DNA of 64,000 nucleotides from Pseudomonadota bacterium (GTDB taxonomy: Bacteria; Pseudomonadota; Gammaproteobacteria; Burkholderiales; Gallionellaceae), in NCBI GenBank assembly GCA_021821945.1, contig JAJZTF010000004.1, forward strand, positions 62,001-126,000, read 5' to 3'. The notes beneath the pieces are model-generated. The model was given only the letters and a program-made list of their open reading frames with translations. It did not search any database and was not told the DNA's origin. Numbering within the stretch: the stretch's first letter is position 1; every line of letters starts with the position of its first letter. The translations under genes were made by a program, and so were the position numbers. Of the stretch, positions 18,904 through 30,170 are shown piece after piece.

Positions 18904-21453
18904 ATGGCAAACAATCTTCTGATCGTGGAGTCGCCGGCCAAGGCCAAAACCCTGAAAAAATATCTGGGCAGCGGTTATGAGGTGCTCGCATCCTATGGGC
19001 ATGTGCGCGACCTTGTTCCCAAGAGCGGCGCGGTGGATCCCGAAAACAGCTTCGCGATGAACTACGAGACCATCGCGCGCAACAGCAAGCACATGGACGC
19101 CATCTCAAAGGCGGCGGCAGAGGCGGACAGCATCCTTCTGGCACCCGATCCGGACAGGGAAGGGGAGGCCATCGCCTGGCATATCTCGGAGCTTCTGAAG
19201 TCCAAGCGAGGGCTCAAGGGCAAGGAGATGAAGCGTGTCGTCTTCTACGAGATCACGCAGTCTGCAGTAAAGGAGGCGGTCGCACACCCCAGGGACATCG
19301 CGATGCCGCTGGTCAATGCGCAACAGGCAAGACGCGCGCTGGATTACCTGGTGGGCTTCAACCTTTCCCCGCTTTTATGGCGCAAGATACGCCCGGGCCT
19401 GTCGGCAGGCAGGGTTCAGAGCCCCGCCTTGCGGCTTATCGTGGAACGGGAACAGGAAATCGAGGCCTTCACCAGCCAGGAATACTGGACCGTGCACCTA
19501 GACAGCCACAAGGATCATCAGCCTTTTTCAGCGCGCCTGATCCAGTACCAGGGAAAAAAGCTGGAACAGCTCAGCATAAAGAGTCAGGCCGAATACGATG
19601 CGATCCATGCGATGCTGAGCGGCGCAAAATTGCCGCCCAAAGTCGTGCGCGTCGAGAAGAAGGCGAAGCAGCGTTCCGCGGCAGCGCCTTTTACCACATC
19701 GACCCTGCAGCAGGAAGCCGTGCGCAAGCTCGGCATGTCCACCGAAAGGACCATGCGCACTGCGCAGACCTTATATGAAGGCGTGGACATCGGCGGGCAG
19801 ACAGTCGGCCTGATTTCCTACATGAGAACCGATTCGGTATCCCTGGCAAAGGAGGCTGTCGCAGAAATCCGCGCCTACATAGGCGACAATTTCTCCGCGG
19901 AATACCTGCCCGCCCGAGCGCCCGTCTTCAAGAGCAAGACCAAGAACGCCCAGGAATCCCACGAGGCGATCCGCCCGACTTCCATCTCCCGCACGCCCGA
20001 CAGCCTGCGCGAACATCTGACCGCGGATCAGATAAGGCTTTATGAAATGATCTGGAAACGCACCCTGGCCTGCCAGATGACTGCGGCCCGCTTCGACACG
20101 GTGAGCGCCGACATCCGCCTGGGTGGCGATGACACGCTGTTCAGGGCAAACGGACAAGTCCTCGTTTTTCCAGGCTTCATGAGCGTTTACATGGAAGACG
20201 TGGATGACGCAGAAGAAGAGCAGGGCGGCAAGCTCCCCCCCCTGGCAGAGGGCGATGTTTTGCCCATAGACAAGCTCTACGGCGAACAGCATTTCACCCA
20301 GCCTCCGCCCCGCTTCACCGAGGCAAGCCTCGTCAAGGCGCTCGAAGAATACGGCATAGGCCGCCCGTCGACCTATGCCACCATCATCTCCACCCTGCAG
20401 ACCCGCGAGTATGCGATTCTCGACAAGAAGCGTTTCATGCCGACGGATGTCGGTCGCGTCGTCACGCGTTTTTTGACCGATCACTTCACACGCTACGTCG
20501 ACTACAACTTCACGGCTTCTCTTGAGGACGAGCTGGACGAAATCTCGGACGGCAAGCGCGACTGGATAGGCGTGCTGAACGAGTTCTGGCAGGGGTTCTC
20601 CGGCCTCATCAAGGAAAAGACCAACATCGAGCGCCCTCAGGAGCTGCTTGACGAGGCCTGTCCGGAATGCGGCAAGCCGCTTGCCAAAAAGCTGAGCCGA
20701 TACGGAAGTTTCATCAGCTGCACCAACTATCCTGAATGCAAATACAAGCGCAGCGTGGGCGGTGAAACCCAGGAAAATGTGCGCATCGAGCTGGGAAAGC
20801 ACCCGGAAACGGGCCAGCCGGTATTGCTCCTGCGGGGCCCTTACGGCCATTACGTTCAGCTGGGCGAAGTAATCGAAGGGGAAAAGACAAAGCCCAAGCG
20901 GGTTTCATGGCCAAAGGACATGCCCCTGGACGAGGCGGATCTGGGCAACGCGCTGAAGCTGCTCTCCCTGCCGCGCGAGCTGGGACTGCATCCGGAAAGC
21001 AAGAAGAAAGTCATCGTCAACATCGGCCGCTTCGGCCCATACATCGGCCACGACGGAAAATTCAAATCCATTCCGCGCACAGACAGCATCTTCGACATCG
21101 ATCTCGAGCGCGCGGTTGAGCTGCTCTCCCAGGCCAAGGAGGGCAACGCCGTATTGCGTACTCTGGGCGACCACCCGGATGACAAGGCTTCCGTGGAAGT
21201 ATGCAGCGGACGCTACGGGCCCTATGTCCGCCACGGCAAGATCAACGCGACCCTGCCCAAGGATGTGTCCGTGGATGAAATCACCCTGGAGGCGGCACTC
21301 GAACTGCTCGCCGCCAAAGCGGCAAAGGGTGCAAAGCCCGCAAAGGCTGCGAAGCCCCGCGCAAAGGCGGATTCCAAGGCAGAAGCAAAAGCCGGAACCA
21401 AGAAGAAAGCCGCTGCCAAGCCCAAGGCCGCCAAATCGACGAAGAAATCCTGA
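18904..21453 (+). CDS. topA: DNA topoisomerase I
   Basis: The 849-residue type IA topoisomerase relaxes negative supercoils. The TOPRIM domain begins NLLIVESPAKAKTLKKYLG and includes LAPDPDREGEAIAWHI. The active-site tyrosine lies in LISYMRTDSVSL, and IGRPSTYATIISTLQ follows. One four-cysteine zinc ribbon is visible (CPECGKPL...CTNYPEC), then repeats of the topoisomerase C-terminal type (GPYGHYVQLGE, GRFGPYIGHDGKF, GRYGPYVRHGK). The last 45 residues are a Lys/Ala-rich basic tail. Its stop is 2 bp from the stop of the convergent ABC exporter gene. Confidence 0.96.
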   Translation: MANNLLIVESPAKAKTLKKYLGSGYEVLASYGHVRDLVPKSGAVDPENSFAMNYETIARNSKHMDAISKAAAEADSILLAPDPDREGEAIAWHISELLKSKRGLKGKEMKRVVFYEITQSAVKEAVAHPRDIAMPLVNAQQARRALDYLVGFNLSPLLWRKIRPGLSAGRVQSPALRLIVEREQEIEAFTSQEYWTVHLDSHKDHQPFSARLIQYQGKKLEQLSIKSQAEYDAIHAMLSGAKLPPKVVRVEKKAKQRSAAAPFTTSTLQQEAVRKLGMSTERTMRTAQTLYEGVDIGGQTVGLISYMRTDSVSLAKEAVAEIRAYIGDNFSAEYLPARAPVFKSKTKNAQESHEAIRPTSISRTPDSLREHLTADQIRLYEMIWKRTLACQMTAARFDTVSADIRLGGDDTLFRANGQVLVFPGFMSVYMEDVDDAEEEQGGKLPPLAEGDVLPIDKLYGEQHFTQPPPRFTEASLVKALEEYGIGRPSTYATIISTLQTREYAILDKKRFMPTDVGRVVTRFLTDHFTRYVDYNFTASLEDELDEISDGKRDWIGVLNEFWQGFSGLIKEKTNIERPQELLDEACPECGKPLAKKLSRYGSFISCTNYPECKYKRSVGGETQENVRIELGKHPETGQPVLLLRGPYGHYVQLGEVIEGEKTKPKRVSWPKDMPLDEADLGNALKLLSLPRELGLHPESKKKVIVNIGRFGPYIGHDGKFKSIPRTDSIFDIDLERAVELLSQAKEGNAVLRTLGDHPDDKASVEVCSGRYGPYVRHGKINATLPKDVSVDEITLEAALELLAAKAAKGAKPAKAAKPRAKADSKAEAKAGTKKKAAAKPKAAKSTKKS

Positions 21454-21455
21454 GC

Positions 21456-23264
21456 TCACCCAGGCCCGGGATTCTCTTCCTCGGCCTGCTGCATCGCCCA
21501 CATCAGGGCGTACGCCCCGTTTTTCGAGAGCAGCTCCGCATGGCGGCCGCGCTCGACGATGCGCCCCGCATCAAACACCAGTATCTCGTCAGCGTCGATT
21601 ACCGTGGAGAGGCGGTGCGCGATGATGAGGCTGGTGCGGTCCCTGGATATTTCCATCAGCTCGGCTTGAATGGCTTTTTCGGTTTTGGTGTCCAGCGCCG
21701 AAGTCGCCTCATCGAGTATCAGTATGGATGGGTTCTTGAGCAGCGTCCTGGCGATAGCAACGCGCTGCTTCTCCCCTCCCGAAAGCTTGAGTCCCCTTTC
21801 TCCCACGACCGTATCCCAGCCCTTCGGCAAGGATTCTATGAATCCCAGGATGTGCGCGGCGCGCGCGGCATCGATGACTTCGTCGCGCGTAGCATCCGGC
21901 CTGCCATAGGCGATGTTGTAATAGATACTGTCGTTGAAAAGCACGGTATCCTGAGGGACCACGCCGATTGAGGATCTCAGGCTGTCCTGGGTGATGCTCC
22001 TTATGTCCTTCCCGTCAATTTTGATGCACCCCTCGTTGACGTCGTAGAAACGGAAGAGCAGCCTTGCCAGAGTCGATTTTCCGGCGCCGCTCGCACCCAC
22101 AGCGGCGACGGTCTTGCCGCCTTGAATGGTAAAACTCACATCGTGAAGTATGGGCCGGTCAGCATTGTACGAAAAGCTGACGTGCTCGAATTCGACCTTC
22201 CCTTCCCTTACCGTGAGCTCCGAGGCGCCAGGCGCATCCTGGATCTCTCTTGGCCTGTGCAGCAGCGTGAACATGCGCTCCACATCGGTGACGGATTCCT
22301 TGATCTGGCGGTACATCACCCCCAGAAAACCCAGCGGCTGGAACATCTGCAGCAGGTAGGCGTTGACCATCACCAGGTCGCCCAGCGTAAGGCTGCCGCT
22401 CGCCACTCCCTTTGCTGCCCGCATGACCATCAGCGTGACGCCGATGGCGATCGTGCCGGCCTGCGCGGCATTCAGAAACCCGAGCGACCGCTGCGACTTC
22501 AGGGCTGCGTTTTCCCATTCCGCAAGGCTGCTGTCATAGCGTTTGGCCTCATAGCGCTCGTTGCCAAAATACTTGACCGTCTCGTAGTTGAGCAGGCTGT
22601 CGATCGCTCGCCCATAAGCCTCCGAATCCAGCGTGTTGGCGCGGCGCACAAACTGCGTGCGCCATTCCGTGATGGAAACGGTAAAGAAGATGTATGAGGC
22701 CAGCGTCAAAAGTGTGATCATGCCGAACACCCAGTCCAGCTTGACGAACAGCACGGCCGCCACCATCAGTATCTCCAGCACGGTCGGCGCGATGCGGAAA
22801 AGCAGATATCCCACCAGGCTTGAGATGGCCTTGGAACCGCGCTCGATGTCACGGGTGATGCCTCCGGTCTGACGCTCGAGATGAAAGCGCAATGACAACG
22901 CATGCAGATGTTCGAAAACCGCCATGCTCACCCTGCGCATCGCTCGCTGCGTGACCTTTGCAAACACCACGTCGCGCAGATCGGCGAAGGTGGTACTTGA
23001 AAAACGCAGCAGCCCGTACGCGACGATGAGCGTCACCGGGACTGCCAGGCTGGCATGTGACTTGTCCAGCGCGTCTATGATTCTTTTCAGGACCAGCGGC
23101 ACGCTCACCGAGGCAAGCTTTGCGCCGAGCAGGAGCACGAGCGCAAGCATGACCCTTCCGCGGAACTCCCATAGATAGGGGAAGAGGCGGCCAACCGCGC
23201 GCAGGTCGGCTTGGACTGCCTGATCGGGCGCATTGTCAGAGGAATGGAATGAATGGGGCGACAT
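21456..23264 (-). CDS. Atm1/HMT1-type ABC exporter (fused membrane and ATPase domains)
   Basis: The 602-residue half-transporter has a six-helix membrane domain (about residues 30-330) and an ATPase domain. The ATPase shows Walker A GASGAGKSTLARLLF, the Q-loop region SSIGVVPQDTVLF, the signature LSGGEKQRVAIAR, Walker B ILILDEATSALD and the switch HRLSTV. The N-terminal sequence (YLWEFRGRVMLALVLLLGAKLASVS in two pieces) and the segment LRFHLERQTGGITRDIERG match bacterial Atm1-like exporters, which move glutathione conjugates, polysulfides or metal-thiol compounds. It works as a homodimer. It is divergent from the ClC gene and convergent with topA. Confidence 0.92.
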   Translation of the reverse strand: MSPHSFHSSDNAPDQAVQADLRAVGRLFPYLWEFRGRVMLALVLLLGAKLASVSVPLVLKRIIDALDKSHASLAVPVTLIVAYGLLRFSSTTFADLRDVVFAKVTQRAMRRVSMAVFEHLHALSLRFHLERQTGGITRDIERGSKAISSLVGYLLFRIAPTVLEILMVAAVLFVKLDWVFGMITLLTLASYIFFTVSITEWRTQFVRRANTLDSEAYGRAIDSLLNYETVKYFGNERYEAKRYDSSLAEWENAALKSQRSLGFLNAAQAGTIAIGVTLMVMRAAKGVASGSLTLGDLVMVNAYLLQMFQPLGFLGVMYRQIKESVTDVERMFTLLHRPREIQDAPGASELTVREGKVEFEHVSFSYNADRPILHDVSFTIQGGKTVAAVGASGAGKSTLARLLFRFYDVNEGCIKIDGKDIRSITQDSLRSSIGVVPQDTVLFNDSIYYNIAYGRPDATRDEVIDAARAAHILGFIESLPKGWDTVVGERGLKLSGGEKQRVAIARTLLKNPSILILDEATSALDTKTEKAIQAELMEISRDRTSLIIAHRLSTVIDADEILVFDAGRIVERGRHAELLSKNGAYALMWAMQQAEEENPGPG

Positions 23265-23297
23265 AGGCGGATTGCATGGTTTAGGCTGCGATATTAC

Positions 23298-23326
23298 CTG
23301 ACGAAGGCTGCCTTGCGCTATATAAT
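23298..23326 (+). promoter_or_regulatory. Sigma-70-type promoter of the ClC gene
   Basis: A -35 element CTGACG (23298-23303) and a perfect -10 TATAAT (23321-23326) are 17 bp apart. The predicted transcription start, near 23333, practically coincides with the best start codon at 23334, which suggests a leaderless transcript. Confidence 0.5.
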
Positions 23327-23333
23327 GAATGCG

Positions 23334-24671
23334 ATGAGACCGTTATACTTGATACGCGAATTCCTGAAGACGCGCTCCGACAGCACAATCCTGGAAACGC
23401 CGCTGGTTCGTGACTGGAAGCGCAGACTGGTTTTCTGGACCGGGGCCATCAGCGTGGGTTTGGCAGCGATCTTTCTGGCCGTGTTTGCAGAATGGGCAAA
23501 CCGGCTTTTCCACAAGATGCTTGCGCTATCCCCGTATCTTCCCCTTGTTGTCACCCCCGCAGGGCTCGCGCTTATCGTCGTTGTGACGCGGAATTTCTTC
23601 CCGGGATCCCAGGGTAGCGGCATCCCTCAGACGATCGCTTCGCTCGATCCCAGCAACGTCGTCAGGGAACGCGTGCTTGCCTTGCACATCGCCCTGGGCA
23701 AGATCATGCTCACCGTATTCGGTCTTTTTTTCGGCGCATCTGTCGGTCGCGAAGGCCCCACCGTTCAGATCGGTGCCTCCGTGATGCACAGCCTCGGAAG
23801 ATTTGCGCGCTTTCCAAGACACGATGTGGAAAAGGGGCTGATACTAGCCGGCGCAGCGGCCGGCGTTGCCGCTGCTTTCAACACACCGCTTGCTGGCATC
23901 GTCTTCGCCATAGAAGAGATGAGCCGCTCCTTCGAGGAGCACAACAGTTCGACCATATTGATGACCGTGATCATCGCCGGCATCACCTCGATCGCATTGC
24001 TCGGAAACTATTCCTATTTCGGCCACACTTCCGAATCCCTGGCGTTCGGCAAACAGTGGAACGTGGTCATCGCATGCGGGATGGCGGGCGGTTTCCTTGG
24101 CGGCAGCTTCAGCCGTTTTCTCATCGAGGTCAACAAGGGTCTGCCGGGAAATTTCGGGACATGGATGAAATCAAATCCTGTTGCATTTGCCGCCGTCTGC
24201 GGATTCATCCTGGCACTGATAGGCCTGGCCTCAAACAGCACCTCCTACGGCAGCGGATACAGCGAAGCAAAGTCATTGCTCGACGGAAAATCCGTTCTTC
24301 CCGAATCCTATGGCCTCTTGAAGATGGCGGCAACTGCAGTTTCATACATCAGTGGAATTCCTGGAGGAGTGATGGCGCCCACGCTTTCCGCAGGTGCGGG
24401 ATTCGGCGCCAATATTGCGCACTTTTTCACGAGCGTTCCGCCTGGTGCCACCGTCATACTCGGAATGGTCGCCTATTTTGCCGGCGTGACACAGGCACCG
24501 ATCACGGCCTTTGTGATCATCATGGAAATGACCGACAATCACGAAATGCTCTTGCCGCTGATGTCGGCCGCTTTCATTGCCAATCTTTGCTCTAAGCTGA
24601 TCTGCCCTTCGCCGCTGTTTCACACCATGGCCGTGAACTTCATCTCCAGACCAGAAAAACCCACCGACTGA
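23334..24671 (+). CDS. ClC-family chloride channel/antiporter
   Basis: The 445-residue membrane protein carries the ClC signatures GSQGSGIPQTIA, GREGPTVQIGASV (with the gating Glu) and SGIPGGVMAPTLSAGAGFGA. About ten hydrophobic helices are visible and there are no C-terminal CBS domains. The frame is open upstream to 23253, but charged residues there look non-native and the ATG at 23334 (MRPLYLIREF) fits better. A promoter -10 box ends 7 bp before this ATG. The stop codon abuts the stop of the convergent hypothetical gene (TGATCA). Confidence 0.92.
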   Translation: MRPLYLIREFLKTRSDSTILETPLVRDWKRRLVFWTGAISVGLAAIFLAVFAEWANRLFHKMLALSPYLPLVVTPAGLALIVVVTRNFFPGSQGSGIPQTIASLDPSNVVRERVLALHIALGKIMLTVFGLFFGASVGREGPTVQIGASVMHSLGRFARFPRHDVEKGLILAGAAAGVAAAFNTPLAGIVFAIEEMSRSFEEHNSSTILMTVIIAGITSIALLGNYSYFGHTSESLAFGKQWNVVIACGMAGGFLGGSFSRFLIEVNKGLPGNFGTWMKSNPVAFAAVCGFILALIGLASNSTSYGSGYSEAKSLLDGKSVLPESYGLLKMAATAVSYISGIPGGVMAPTLSAGAGFGANIAHFFTSVPPGATVILGMVAYFAGVTQAPITAFVIIMEMTDNHEMLLPLMSAAFIANLCSKLICPSPLFHTMAVNFISRPEKPTD

Positions 24672-25013
24672 TCAGCCGGACAGATCGACGCTGGCAAGCG
24701 CCGTATTCTTGTCCAGACTCAGCATGATCTCGCAATATTCGTTGATTTTTTCAACCGGGGTAGGGTCATCCGCGCAGTTGCATCCCGCTATCACCGTCTG
24801 GAAAAAAATGCCCGCCCTTACCTGTATCCTTTCGCCCCTTTCCTCGGCATCGACATTCACGACCGAGATCGGCTCATCCAGTACATAGCTGCCGGATGAT
24901 ATCGCCTTTTGTAACGGAAGCTGATCGATCTTGAGCTGCTTCAACTCCTTCTTCAGCACATCGAGAAAATCCGGGGATCCCCAGGCGTCCACCGAACGGG
25001 TCAGGAGGAACAC
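24672..25013 (-). CDS. Uncharacterised small Cys-containing protein
   Basis: I do not recognise a named family for this 113-residue protein. It starts with GTG, 2 bp after the stop of the 388-residue gene, so the two are probably translationally coupled. It has no signal peptide or membrane segment. The N-terminal half is amphipathic (FLDVLKKELKQLKIDQLPL). The C-terminal half holds a conspicuous cluster, GIFFQTVIAGCNCADDPTP, followed by NEYCEIMLSLDK. Three cysteines with nearby Asp residues could bind a metal, which is inference. No other start exists upstream in frame without entering the neighbour gene. Confidence 0.75.
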   Translation of the reverse strand: MFLLTRSVDAWGSPDFLDVLKKELKQLKIDQLPLQKAISSGSYVLDEPISVVNVDAEERGERIQVRAGIFFQTVIAGCNCADDPTPVEKINEYCEIMLSLDKNTALASVDLSG

Positions 25014-25015
25014 GG

Positions 25016-26182
25016 CTAGTCCCTGGGCCAGTATTTTGTTGCAATGCCCTCTCCCAGATCGGCCTCAACAAGGCGGCGGCGAACATCCAGGAGGCGCTCA
25101 ACAAGCGCGGGTTCTATGGCCGCATATGCCTCTGCATCCGGGACCCGGTTCACGACCACGCCCAGAAGCTCGGTGATCGCATTGCCGATCGAATTCTGGC
25201 TGATGGTGACGATCAGCTTTCCCTCGTCATTGCGGTATATAAGCTGCTTGAACGCCGGCTGCCAGCGTATCGCGTTCGCATATTTTGCATCCATGATGCA
25301 GTGATCCCGGACTTTCTTCGCCGTTTTCATGAAATCGTTATTGAACAGAAGAACGCTTTCCACCTGCTCTGGAAAATAGACGTCATCCAGCATGGGTGCG
25401 TTCCTCGTCGAAACCTGTGAAAAAAATGTGCGGTAGAAATCGATGAATCCCTTCAGCACTTCGTCGTATTCCCTCCAGAAATTCACATTCCTGAGCGCCG
25501 ACTCGCCGCCCTGGATTTCCCAGCTCGGCAGTCCCTGCGGATATCCTGTCAGCCTGATGCGTGCATCGCTTTCGCTGGCAGGCCTGAGTATCCTGAGCTC
25601 CAGGGCTTTTTCGAAAAACTCCCGGTATACGTCGCCCATGTAGGCCTGAAAAAGGCTGTTCTGTCCGCCATCGGTCAGATTCGGATTGTCGGGATCGGCG
25701 AGCTTCGCGTTGGCGAGGGACTGCTTGGGAAACACCACGAAATGGTTGTGCAGCATGCGTATGCTGGGCACCCCCGGAGAAGTAAGCGGCCAGGTCGCAT
25801 CCAGGCTTGCCTCTCCAGCCAGGATCAATGCCTCATCCGGATCCGGATATTTTTCCAGCATGTATGAAATGATGATCTGATTCATCCTGTTCCAAACATG
25901 CTTTACGCTTTCCGCAACCTGAGTGCGCCTGACAGGCCTGCCCAAAGGATTCAGTATCGATCTTGAGGTGTTGTAGATGATGGAACAGTCAAACTCGGCG
26001 CTGTGTCCAAGCGCTTTCCGGTAGAGAAGAAGGTTTTCCGAATTGACCAGCAATCCGTTGTTGTTCGCAAGATCGTTCAGGTTTTCCGTGCTGTTGAAGA
26101 ATTCGTTGTGCTTCATTCCCTCAGGGACTTCCAGGGGAATCGGCCTGAAGGGCGTCGTTATTTCGCGCGGACCTGTATTCAT
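25016..26182 (-). CDS. Uncharacterised 388-residue protein
   Basis: I cannot assign a family. The protein is soluble, acidic to neutral, with no signal peptide. Notable features are the His-containing motif SIRMLHNHFVVFPKQ at about residues 142-156, HSAEFDCSIIYNTSRSILNP near residue 60, ILRPASESDARIRLTGYPQGLPSWE in the middle, and VTISQNSIGNAITELLGVVVNRVP near the end. The LHNHFVVFP stretch recalls the His-x-His strands of HIT/galactose-1-phosphate uridylyltransferase-like folds, but this is a weak resemblance. A strong AGGAGG site precedes the ATG. It lies 9 bp after pepD and is followed by the 113-residue gene, forming a three-gene operon. Confidence 0.82.
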   Translation of the reverse strand: MNTGPREITTPFRPIPLEVPEGMKHNEFFNSTENLNDLANNNGLLVNSENLLLYRKALGHSAEFDCSIIYNTSRSILNPLGRPVRRTQVAESVKHVWNRMNQIIISYMLEKYPDPDEALILAGEASLDATWPLTSPGVPSIRMLHNHFVVFPKQSLANAKLADPDNPNLTDGGQNSLFQAYMGDVYREFFEKALELRILRPASESDARIRLTGYPQGLPSWEIQGGESALRNVNFWREYDEVLKGFIDFYRTFFSQVSTRNAPMLDDVYFPEQVESVLLFNNDFMKTAKKVRDHCIMDAKYANAIRWQPAFKQLIYRNDEGKLIVTISQNSIGNAITELLGVVVNRVPDAEAYAAIEPALVERLLDVRRRLVEADLGEGIATKYWPRD

Positions 26183-26191
26183 TGCTTCCTC

Positions 26192-27655
26192 CTAGTTTTT
26201 AGCCAACTCCTGCAGCAAAGCCTTGAGCAGTCTCCAGCAGCGCCCGACGGATTCTATCTCGACGCTTTCTCCCGGCGCATGTGCTCCGCGTATGTCCGGC
26301 CCGAATGAAATCATGTCCAGATGGGGATGGCTCAAGGCCAGCAAACCGCATTCGAGTCCGGCATGTATCACCTGCAGACCTGCCGGTCTGCCGAATTCCC
26401 TTTCGTAAACCCTCTGGCAGAATTCCAGCATGGATGAATTCCTGTCCGGTGTCCAGGCAGGATATGCGCCCGTCTTCGAAGCTTCCATTCCATAGCTCTC
26501 CGTATGGATGGCAAGCTTTTCCGCCAGCGCGGCCGATCTTTCATCGTGCAGCGAGCGCACCTTGATGACAGCCTCGAACTTACCATACTCAAGCGCCGCC
26601 ACACCGAGATTGCTCGAAGTGTCCGTTACACCCGGAAAATCCCGATTCATCTCGTTGACTCCGTTTGCAACCGTGTCAAGAAAAGCCAGGATCCTGTCCC
26701 GCTCATCGCTTGTGGCCGAATTTTCCGGCAGGTCATCGTAGTGCGTGCAGGAAAACTCCACTGCAGGGTCCGACAGAGCGAACCGCTTCTGCCATGCCTC
26801 ACGGCGGTGGCGCACCCATTCATCGATACTGGAAGCAATTTCATCCGGCAATGCGCACAAGGCATGCGCCTCCCTGGGAATCGCATTTCTCGCCGAACCT
26901 CCTTTCAGTCCGACAAGCCTCAAGTCGACGGATAAGCTCAGATCGCGCAATGCTTCCGAAAGCAGCTTGATTGCATTTCCTCGACCCAGATGTATGTCTA
27001 TGCCTGAATGACCTCCGCGCAGTCCTGACACATCGAATCCAACCAGCGCATGTCCCGGTGGAACCCTTTCTTCCTGGCAGGCACGGGCAATATGCACGTC
27101 GATCCCGCCTGAGCAGCCAAGGTAGAAGTGCCCCCATTCCTCGCTGTCCAGATTGATCAGTCTTTTTCCATGCAGCGCGCCCGGCTCCAGGTTCCGGGCG
27201 CCGTCCATCCCGCATTCTTCGTTTACCGTGAGCAGGACCTCAATTGCCGGATGAATCAGATCCGGTTCTTCGAGAACGGCCAGTGCCAGGGCAACCCCTA
27301 TACCATTGTCTGCACCCAGCGTGGTTTTTTCAGCGGTCACCCAGCCATCTTTGACCACTGCACTGATGGGATCTTGCAGAAAATCGTGCTCCACCCCGCA
27401 GTTTGCCTGGCAGACCATGTCGAGGTGTCCCTGCAAAACCACCGGTTCGCCTGCTTCACATCCCGCACTTGCGGCCTTTCTGAGAATCAGGTTTCCCGCT
27501 CTGTCAACTCTGCTCTCTATTCCCCTTGCATCGGCCCATTCCCTGAGATGCTTTATCAGGTTCTCCTCATGCAGGGAAGCGCGCGGAATCTCGCACAATC
27601 TTGCAAAATGATCCCAGACATGCCTGGGAGGCAACTCGATTAGGCTGTTCTTCAT
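26192..27655 (-). CDS. pepD: Aminoacyl-histidine dipeptidase (PepD, M20 family)
   Basis: The 487-residue cytosolic metallopeptidase should cleave Xaa-His dipeptides such as carnosine-like substrates. It begins MKNSLIELPPRHVWDHFARL. The M20 zinc motifs are visible: LQGHLDMVCQ, KTTLGADNGIGVALALAVLE, LLTVNEECGMDGA, INLDSEEWGHFYLG and, near the C-terminus, IHAGLECGLL. The open frame allows an alternative start at 27673. It lies 71 bp after gyrB and leads into the two unknown genes downstream. A short hairpin at 27700-27713 between gyrB and pepD has no U-tract. Confidence 0.93.
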   Translation of the reverse strand: MKNSLIELPPRHVWDHFARLCEIPRASLHEENLIKHLREWADARGIESRVDRAGNLILRKAASAGCEAGEPVVLQGHLDMVCQANCGVEHDFLQDPISAVVKDGWVTAEKTTLGADNGIGVALALAVLEEPDLIHPAIEVLLTVNEECGMDGARNLEPGALHGKRLINLDSEEWGHFYLGCSGGIDVHIARACQEERVPPGHALVGFDVSGLRGGHSGIDIHLGRGNAIKLLSEALRDLSLSVDLRLVGLKGGSARNAIPREAHALCALPDEIASSIDEWVRHRREAWQKRFALSDPAVEFSCTHYDDLPENSATSDERDRILAFLDTVANGVNEMNRDFPGVTDTSSNLGVAALEYGKFEAVIKVRSLHDERSAALAEKLAIHTESYGMEASKTGAYPAWTPDRNSSMLEFCQRVYEREFGRPAGLQVIHAGLECGLLALSHPHLDMISFGPDIRGAHAPGESVEIESVGRCWRLLKALLQELAKN

Positions 27656-27726
27656 CTTACATCTGCCCCGCATGCCTGAAATCTCACAAGATCAGCCTTT
27701 GCCTGCATAGGCAGGAAGATTTTGGA

Positions 27727-30108
<2,382 letters not shown>

Positions 30109-30119
30109 CTATTCCTGTT

Positions 30120-30135
30120 TGTTTCACGTGAAACA
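30120..30135. other. parS centromere site (gyrB-dnaN gap)
   Basis: The 16-bp palindrome TGTTTCACGTGAAACA is identical to the consensus parS bound by chromosomal ParB. It lies between the dnaN stop and the gyrB start, with parA/parB encoded about 9-10 kb away. Confidence 0.93.
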
Positions 30136-30170
30136 TTAAAAAATCGGGCACGTTTGACCGTATCTGGCTG

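Noticed and set aside
27700-27713. Hairpin TGCCTGCATAGGCA between gyrB and pepD as a terminator
   Set aside because: The stem is only 5 bp and has no U-tract on the minus strand.
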